The notes under the pieces: model-generated | What the model saw: only the letters and a program-made list of their open reading frames with translations | Database searches by the model: none | Told to the model about the DNA's origin: nothing | Source of the DNA: Symsagittifera roscoffensis | Lineage: Eukaryota > Xenacoelomorpha > Acoela > Convolutidae | Direction: 5' to 3' | Assembly: GCF_963678635.1 (NCBI RefSeq) | Contig: NC_087068.1 | Location: 41,503,649 to 41,567,648 of the forward strand | DNA length: 64,000 nucleotides | Position numbers and translations under genes: made by a program | Shown: piece by piece, positions 46,501 through 55,500 of the stretch | How positions within the stretch are numbered: the stretch's first letter is position 1 | Layout of the letters: the number at the start of each line of letters is the position of its first letter

Positions 46501-49500
46501 TTCAAGTTTCCGTTTAAAAGGTATACAGGAACCTTTGGGATATAGTTAAATTGTAGAAAGTCGAGAATTTAGCAATCAAGGAGTTTCTTAAGCAATATCG
46601 CAAGACTTTTCTTGAACTTAAATGATTATCTAATGTTTCATTCAATGGCTTTCAGATAGTTGAAGGAGTTTTTTTTAGCAATTTAAAGCGCTCAAAGGAT
46701 CAGACAGAGTTTCAGCTTCATTTTGAATTCTCGGCGGAAGTTCTGGGCATTTTTCATTTGAGCGTTTTTCAAAAACTAATTTGTTCCGTCGAGAAGTGTC
46801 AATCAGCATATTTTTCTTACGTCAAAACCGCTGAATTTTTCACTTGGAGGCGGCGGTGAAGTGCATACGAAAGGTCGGAAGTTCGAGGCCCACCATGATC
46901 CGTGCTCTTTGCAACATTACCCAGCCCAAAAAAAAACAAAAAAAAAATGTCTAAAAAGTGTGGGCGATTTTCCTACTGACATAATATCTGTATTGATTTT
47001 TGTTGCTGAATGCGTTTTAGGAAAATGAGCCGACTGTCCTACGAGGAAGCAGTAGAGTGGCACAATAGCACACTGGAGGCTTGTTGGGATCTGAATCTGG
47101 GAGGAACAGAGGCTGCCAACTGTGGAAGGGACTACGCTGGAACAACTGGAGGAGAGTATCTGCAATGCAATGAAACCAATAAACGGTAAAAGACGAGGGA
47201 TCCTCCTAAATAAAAAATAAACCGAATGTCTGAAAATTATACCCGAGTGCAAAAAGCAAAACTATGAGTGAACAATCAGCCGTCTCCAAGCACCCACCGG
47301 ACTCTCCGCCTCGGGAATTTTAACCCATTGCCATTTAAGAGTCTACTTTTTGTATTACTTTACGGCTTCATTTTTGAAGGAACGCGCTTCGTTTATTTGC
47401 CTAATGTGAAACCCTCACTTTAAGATAATTTTGGTTTCATAGGTGCTCCTAGAAAAAATGGGCGTCGTAAAATTATAGCAAAAGGAGATGGTTTTGCTGC
47501 TGAAAAATTCGAGCTCTTGAGTGGAGAAAGACTGCTGATCAAAACACGGGTGGTTTTAAATGGGAGAACGGGGGGGGTGAGATAGATATTTGATATCTTT
47601 GGCATTATTTTACTGTATGTGAGAATGAAGACTGATTCTTGTCGTTGACTATTGCACATACTTGCAGGTGTGGGAACTTGCAGTGCTCTTCATCACATTC
47701 AATATTTGATGAATTTGACTACATAGAGGCCCAATATGGACCAGACTATGATTACCTTGTCAACAACTTCAAAGATTCCTTCATCGGAGGCGCAGTTGAA
47801 ACTGAGATCGGTGTTTTTACTTATTGTTACTCAATTGGAGAAAGAAGTTTTTGGTCGGCTCTTGATGCTACAGAGTTGTACCATTACGTGAGAGATGGAA
47901 CTTGGTGTGACCAAGAGAGTTTCTGTTTCAATAAGGAGTGTCTTCATATCTCAATGTATCCAGGGATCACAGAGTGTCCTTTGTAAGTGCATGTATCATG
48001 CATGTAAGTGCAACCCCCCCCCCCCCCCCTACCTACACAAATAGACCGAGTGCTAGGCGAAATGCTCTATTCTGATTAGCTAAAAATTCGAATTTTGAAC
48101 CAAGTAACCTTCTCCCCCCTAAGCTGTTTTATTGGGGAGGATGATAACTTGGTTCAAACTTACTGTTCCCAGTTTCCTAACTAAAGTAACGGAATATTTG
48201 TGCTCGGGTGGTTTTTTTTCTTCAGACAAATTTTGACTTTTTAACTAGCCATTTTTGAGGTAATATCATTCAAAAGGTATTGTGTTTTGATTTTAAATTT
48301 AAAACGATTTTTCACCTGTGATCATTTTTGTAAAGTTATGGGGGTCTAGAAATTGCCATTTTGGCCAATTTGTGACAATTAAGCGCGATATATTTCGCGC
48401 TATTAACGCGTAAGCAGAGATTTAATCCAACTTAGAAATCGTTCCAAGTTGGTTGAAGGAAGGTTATTTGCCACACTTGGATTATTACTAGGAGCAAAAC
48501 CTATCACTTTGTACATTATATGGCGTGTGGGAGGATGATTTTCACAAAAAAAATTCAAATAAAAAAAAATCATTTTATTTTATTATATTTACTTTTTTCA
48601 TGCTGTTACTGGTTACGTAGCATTATTTAGACAACCGCGTATTCCGGCACTGTATTAACCAATCAGAATCAAGACAAGGAAGAAGTGAATTTCATTTCTT
48701 CCTTGTCTCGATTCTGATTGGTTAATACAGCGTCTGAATCCGCGGTTGTCTAAATACAGGCCGCACTCCGTTGTTACTGCTCCAGTTTCCTTGAAAGCAG
48801 TTTGAACATTCAAAGCTTCGCCCTGATACAAGCAGTTTTGATTATAAATTAACCATTAGCACTCGTGCTGAATGTAAGCGCAGCGAGACAAACTACAAAA
48901 TTTGCTCATTGCCTCGCTTCAAATTGGTGACCACTCTCCACTCTACTAGCATAAAAATTTGAAAAGCTGAAAATTTATCGACTAACATAGTTTTGATAGC
49001 TTTATTTCTCAGAAACACATTAACAATCGTTTCAAATTGAAACTTGCATTTCTGAAAAAAATGAAAACTTAATTACCTTAAAAAAATTGGATAAATTATG
49101 CAACTAACAAGCAATTGAAAATTCTTAAATTTAAGAAAAGTTGTGATCAGTCGTAACCCGACCCCGTAATGGCTTGAATCGAGCTGCACAAAATGTGAAA
49201 TGCGTAAAAAAACTGTGATCTTTGTTTTTTTTTTGTGTTATAATCAGGGGGGATCTAGGATTTTCTAAAGTTGTGTGGGAGGTGGGTTTTCAAAAAATTT
49301 GTGGAATATTTTTTTATGCTGAACAAATCGATTTTCGAGCTCTCGTAAATCACAATACAGACCTTATTTAGACCAAACTTTTTGCGCCGCATGAACATTT
49401 TTGAAAGAACATGTCAAAAATTGGCGTTCTTTTAACGCTTCCCCCCTCTCCCCTTAAATATAGTATATATTGGCGCCAAAGGTGCTTCTAAGAAAACTTC

Positions 49501-52500
49501 AGAAATTAAGGTCAGGAATGGAGGTTGCCGAAAATGAGGTTAAAATTAACACCAAAAAGAAGCCCATTGGTTGGTGAGGGGGTGAAACCCCTGATGTAAA
49601 TGCGTCCGCGTATAGGGTTGGCATTTCGTTGTTAGGTACCCTAGGGGGGAATAGTTACAGAGATCAAATCTAACTTACATAAATTGATTTTTATGCTAAT
49701 CGATACGATTTTCAGCTTCGAACTTTTATGCTAGTCGAGCCTTATGCTAGTCCATACAACGCCTTCAAATTAGTTACCTAGCCTCGCAGGTTGTCGATTT
49801 TTCCGGGGAGATCGGCCCATTAGCAGGTGTGTCGACTGGCATGCCTATGTGAAAGATTGTTGTTTTAGGATTCGCAATTTCACGTTTCGCTTTCTAAAGT
49901 TTGCTATTTTGAGCAGCATGCATTTTGCCGAATCTTTAATTAGGCAAAAGTGAAATTTTACCTCCCCAAACAAATCGTGTGGTTATGTCAAAATTATTTG
50001 AAAACCTGGACTAATTTGCTTTTCGTCTGAAAGCACACCCAGTTAAAACAACTATCGCATGCTAATATTTATCTATGCTAATCACTACGCCACCAATTTT
50101 CCGAATGTTGTTGTTTCTTGTGAGTTGTTTGTTTCTTGCATATTTCTGTTTGATTCTGTTTGATACGATTTTCTTTGTTAAAACTTTTATGCTAGTCGAT
50201 ACACCGCCGTCGCATTAGCAGGCAAATGGATTACCAAATGAAAAAGTTTAAAATCGTGATGAGAAAGTGAAAGATCCAAAATTTTCGACTCGCATTGCAA
50301 GTCAGTTCTGTTGAAGTATAGTTCCGCTAAAACTACAGGAATACATCATCAGAACATATACAAATCACTTAATTCTGATCAGATATAAAAATATGAGATA
50401 AAATGTCACGGCTTTTTCACAGTTCTGAGGAACTAAGAACAGCTCTGAAATTGATCAAAAACAGGGTTGAACTGAACCCATTAATTTTTGTTCCCAAACT
50501 AGCCATTTGTTCCCTCTAAACTAAGCGTTTAAAACTTGGTGCTTGGTTATGCATACGAAATATCATGTTATGCGTTGAAAAAAGAATACTACTGGTTATG
50601 CGTTACAAAATGCCCCCATTAAATGCGCTACTGGGTAGAGTCGTTAAACAGTTTCATCGCGGTTAACATGTCCGTTGAGGACCTCCACGAAAATGGTCAC
50701 ATTTATGGCCGAGAACTCCTTGGCCAGAGTCAACAAGAAGAGGATGAAGGCAGCAGTAGCTGCCCACTCGGCCCCACTGCACGTGTAATAGAGTGTCTCT
50801 TCGTCTTCTTCTGGTTCGTAGAGATAAGTGTAGCCTTCAAAGAGGAACAGCATCGAGGTGACAAGAAACCCAACGCCACTCACAATCATGAGGAACAAGC
50901 GGAAGACAAAGAGCACTTTGTTCTTCGGGAAGTGTCCTTCTGATGCGAGCTTCTGGCTCAAATAGAGTTGCAGGAAGCAGTAGAAGGGTGCGAGTCCCAG
51001 AGCCATGCAGAAGCCAATTATGTGAACATTGAAGTTGACGCTCTCTTGGAAACTGGCGATCAAATTTAGTCCGATGGTTCCGATGATCGCGAGGAGCAGG
51101 GACAAGACGTTTGCCCATTGGATCCCGCTCTTGTTGTGTCCCAGGATGCCTCGTACGTGGGAGAAGCGAATGAAGGCAGTCATCATGAAGCAGAAAGCGA
51201 AGGAGACGATGAGAAATGTGAAATAAGTGCTGGCAGGTGCTCTAGAACCAGCATCGCTGATGAAGGGTAATTTGGACGACAACTGGTCATATTTGTACCC
51301 AACGGAGTATGGTACAATCATAGCCAGAACCCCAAAAGTCGCAGTCACTACTGGGAACCAAGCCAGTCCGGAGAATAAACAGAATGTCATTTTGAACCAA
51401 GCTGAGAAAGATATCGAGTTTTTCTTTTGATTTTTGATCGGTGACCGAGCGATAAAGCAGTGAGTGAAAGTTCTAAAATCTCTTGGTAAATTTTCTACAA
51501 ACATCAAAAGACATCTGTCAAAGAAAAAGAACGTATAGTCAATGTTCAACAGTTCAACGGGCCATGAGATGAACGAAAACGTTTTTGTAATAAAATCAAG
51601 CGTGCATATTACTGTTTAAAATTATTTAAATGGGTGTGCATTTTTCGTTAACGTTATTATGCTAATATTGATAAAAGAAATTAATTTGGCAGCTTTCAAC
51701 AATAAGAATTCGATGCAAATTTTTGGGTTCTTTGCAAATTCTGTAATAGTAGGGACTGAGTTAGCCATCAAAGGTTTTTTTGTCATCTATTTTTGTTCCG
51801 ACGTTTGAAGAAAATCAGGAATAGTAAAGCTTGCGGTGTTTTTTTTATCCTGTCACTTTTCAAATTTTTTTTTAGTCTTCTCAACCTCGCGTTTGACCGA
51901 AGTTTGTTGATATCATCAAATAGATACAATTTTTGGAGCTGAAAAGTGAAAATAGTTAACATGTGACCATTTACTTAAATTTATGGGGTTTCGAAAAAAG
52001 CTAATTTGACCATCTTGAGATAAATAACGCGCATTGCGTTCTGACAACACGCGCAAACCGCGGTTTAAATGTTTCAAATTGGCAACAAAACATCTGCTAA
52101 AGTTATTAGGACAAGGGTCACTTAATATATCACTTTTTTCTCGTGTGAAAAGACAAAATGAAAAAAAAATCAAAAAAAAAACATTGAAAATTATCAACAT
52201 ATAAAAACAAGACTTCTCGTATCCAACCTTTCTGACCACCCGTTCTGACCACCCTTTTAAGGTCTATGGAGCTCTAATAACATGAAAAAATTAAATGCAT
52301 GAAAACGAAAAAAAAACAGTTTTCAAAACTGGAGATTTTTTTGTGAAAATCATCCCTCCTCCCCCTCCCCCTCCCCCACCACACACGCTATATAAAAAAC
52401 GCAAAGTGATAGATTTCGCTCCTATTAACATTTCATTGATGGCACATAAGCTTCCTTCAACCAATTTGGAACCATTTCTAAGACGGATTAAATCTCCGCT

Positions 52501-55500
52501 TATTCGTTCATAGCGCGAAATTTATTGCGCGTTAACTGTCCCAAATTGACCAAAATGGCAATCTTTTAACCCCCATGATTTTACAAAAATTGATCACAGG
52601 TGAAATATCTTTTCAAACTTAGGCTCAGGAAAACAATACTTTTTGAATGATATATAAAAATTTGTCTCAAAAATTGCTGGTTGAAAAGTCGAAATTTGTC
52701 TGAAGAAAACAACCTACCCGCGCACAAATATTCCGTTACTTCGTTACGAAAGTAGGATTACTAAAAACTGACTGTTTCTGGTCTATTTTACAGTTTTTGT
52801 TGAACTCCCTTTTTTTGGAGCCCCCTGATTTTGTTCGGGTCGTCAACCGCGCAAAGCTTTTAAATAACTTTAATTCATCGATTCTGGCGCACAAGTTAAA
52901 TTTTTATAGAAAATTTTCCAAAAAGCATGCTATCTAAATTCAGATTACCCGGTTTTCCCCCATGACGAACACTATAGCTACCTAACTAATTATTACAGCG
53001 CATTTTTTATGTAGGATATAAGCCATAACAAAAAAAAGCCTTTCTGAGTTGCTAATCTATAGGATCTTAAATGTAAAAAATTCTTTCTGTAAAATGAGCA
53101 TTTCGTTTGCGTGGCTACCAATAATCTCGATATGACATATCACAAGAAAAAATTCCTTTCCCAATTCAAAACAACTAGGAAATTTTGTTGCTTCACAAAC
53201 CAATATAGTTTTGATTGAGTGCACTGAATTCATTGTAACAATTTTATTTAATTTGGCACAAAAGTTCAGCTTTACGTCTTAAAAATATAATATATAACAT
53301 ATTTAGTTTCTTATAATCAAATGATTTTAAAACAATTTGGATTCCAGCTAATAAAAAAATTTTTCTTGAAAACTGAGAACCATCAACATCTTGTCCTCAA
53401 ACTAGTTCTGGAACACAAATTTTCGGTAAGTTTGTTATTTGCAGCACGGTATTTTGCGTCAGCCTCCTCCTGGCCTATGTTGATTTTTTTACCGCATTAC
53501 CTCAAAAAACCGAGTTACCTCAAAAAATGATTTTAATTTTTTTAGTGTGGTATCATACTAAAATTTTTTCTGTCGCGACTCGGATTTCAAAAATAAACCC
53601 GTTAAATCTTATTACAAAAATATATATCAATGACGACGCAAAGTGTTTCCGTTTTTAAACTGTTTTTAGAGGGAGCGATAGGTGCTAACCAAGGAGCGAA
53701 AAATTAAGTGAACAGTTTTAATTTAGTTTTCCTACTTTTTCTGCTGATAATTAAGTTAGGAAAATTTTGGCTCTCAATTTTCACCAGAAACAGCAAAAGT
53801 AGATAAAAACAAAAAACTAATTTGAGATGAAAAAAATTTGCCCCATTTAGAATTGTGAATTAAGATCTGGAGACTGTCAGAAAACTCTAACGAAAATATT
53901 TAAAAACTCTTGGTTATGATCAAAAAAGCATTTTTTAACCGTAAACTGACTTTCTTTGATCCCTGCTACTAACCCTTGCTTGAAGAGTAATAATCTTCTT
54001 AGACTATAGTTTTCTTTTTTGAAAATCGATAAAACGATAAGAAGTTCCCGGAACCTTATACTTTTGGTTAAACATTCATCTCACCCCAGAGCTAAAGTTC
54101 AAGTATAATTTTTTTTAAAAGGTCAGAAAAAATTAATGTTTTTTCTTCATTTTATGTATAATTGGTTTCATCGATTTTGGAGCTTGGAACTTTCTGTATT
54201 ACTTGCTCAGCCTCCTTTCGTGTTCTTTTGGAATATAATTTGTATGATGCATCACTTCGGCCATCGGACGTTGCATTATGTTTTAACCCTCTTGCACACG
54301 CAAAAATATCGGAATACTTATTTTAAGGAATTTTTGCATAAAAAACGACAGTTGGAGTTCTCTGTTGTTCTCAAACCTATAATTTTTTGTTTCAGCTTTC
54401 GAAGATATATCAAAGGGGGTGATATATCAGCTTGGGGTGGTTTTTTTGTTCATTCATTGTTGGAATTTTTAACTAACTGTTTTTGAAGGAGATTTTTTAT
54501 AGCGTCATAAAGAAAAGATATTGTTGCCTGGAGTTAAAAAAATAGTTCACCTGTGATCAATTTTGGCAAATTTATAATGGTTTGAACATGAGACTACTTT
54601 GACGACTACAATTCAAATTGGCATAATTAAGTTGCAATTGAATTAAAACATTTTCAATTGAACTAAAGCAATAAATTTGCTCTTAGTCTTGCGTTTCGAA
54701 ACGCAAAGTGTATCACTTGGTACTTTATATAGCTTCTGAGAGGTCAAATCAGGAAACATTATTTTAATTTTTAAAATTTTCGTATTATAGAGGAGTTTTT
54801 TCAGACCAAAAGGTGATGATCGACAAAAGAGGGCAATCGGATTTTTCGGGACTTTGCCTGATATACGAGCAGTCTTGGCTAGATTTCAACTGGCTTTTTT
54901 CGAAGCCAAATATTATCTTTTTTATCTTGGAAACTGTCAACCTGTTAAAACCAAAATGGTGATAATGAGAGGACCTTGTATGTTAGATGTCCAATGTTTT
55001 TCAAAACCCGTGCTTTTCAGAAGCAGTTTTCGCAATAAAGAGTTTGATGATGAAAAATAGCGAACATAGAACTTGGAGAATTGGAAAATTTCCATCGAGC
55101 AACGGGAAATTATTTTGCTATAAGCTACTTAGTTTTCTCGATAAAAAAAACAATAGTTGAGCTTGTTTGATTTTCCTGAAGTCGTTAATTTGGTTTTCAC
55201 AAAATTATTTAAAATTTAGAAATGTAATCTCGCACAGCCTCCAGCTATTTTTTAAATTATAATAAGTATGATGCCCCACTTTGGCTGGTCGGACGTTTCT
55301 TCCGAGATTGATTTCTCTCATTAACTCATGCTGTTGCGCATCGGTAGTTCATATGATTGCGGGTTCAACTCGCATCTGCGCTCGAATTTACAAGGTGAGC
55401 TCTTGTAAAATAATCATAGCATACCTAACCTTAACCAATTAACCTTCGGGTTAGGCTGGTTAACTGAAAAAATGATCAAAATTGAAAATGTTAACACTTT

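Larger units (their letters stand above)
44599..47020 (+). other. ADAM intron (2.4 kb) with R and SINE-like repeats
   Basis: Donor GTTATG and acceptor GCGTTTTAG; phase 2 matches one base at the next exon. It contains R copies at 45,477-45,945 and a SINE-like tail near 46,840-46,945. No other coding block is seen. Confidence 0.75.

Noticed and set aside
48014-48029. Run of 16 C just after an ADAM splice donor, considered as a regulatory tract
   Set aside because: Several C or G runs occur elsewhere (28.09, 56.24, 56.41 kb), some inside MITEs. It is treated as simple sequence.
50644-51549. 301-codon version of the DRAM-like protein from the first ATG
   Set aside because: The first 53 residues lack family resemblance, and the family starts with a TM close to the N-terminus; the ATG at 51,390 fits better.
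55326-55400. Possible tRNA gene
   Set aside because: A and B boxes are present, but acceptor and anticodon stems do not close, so a SINE origin is more likely.
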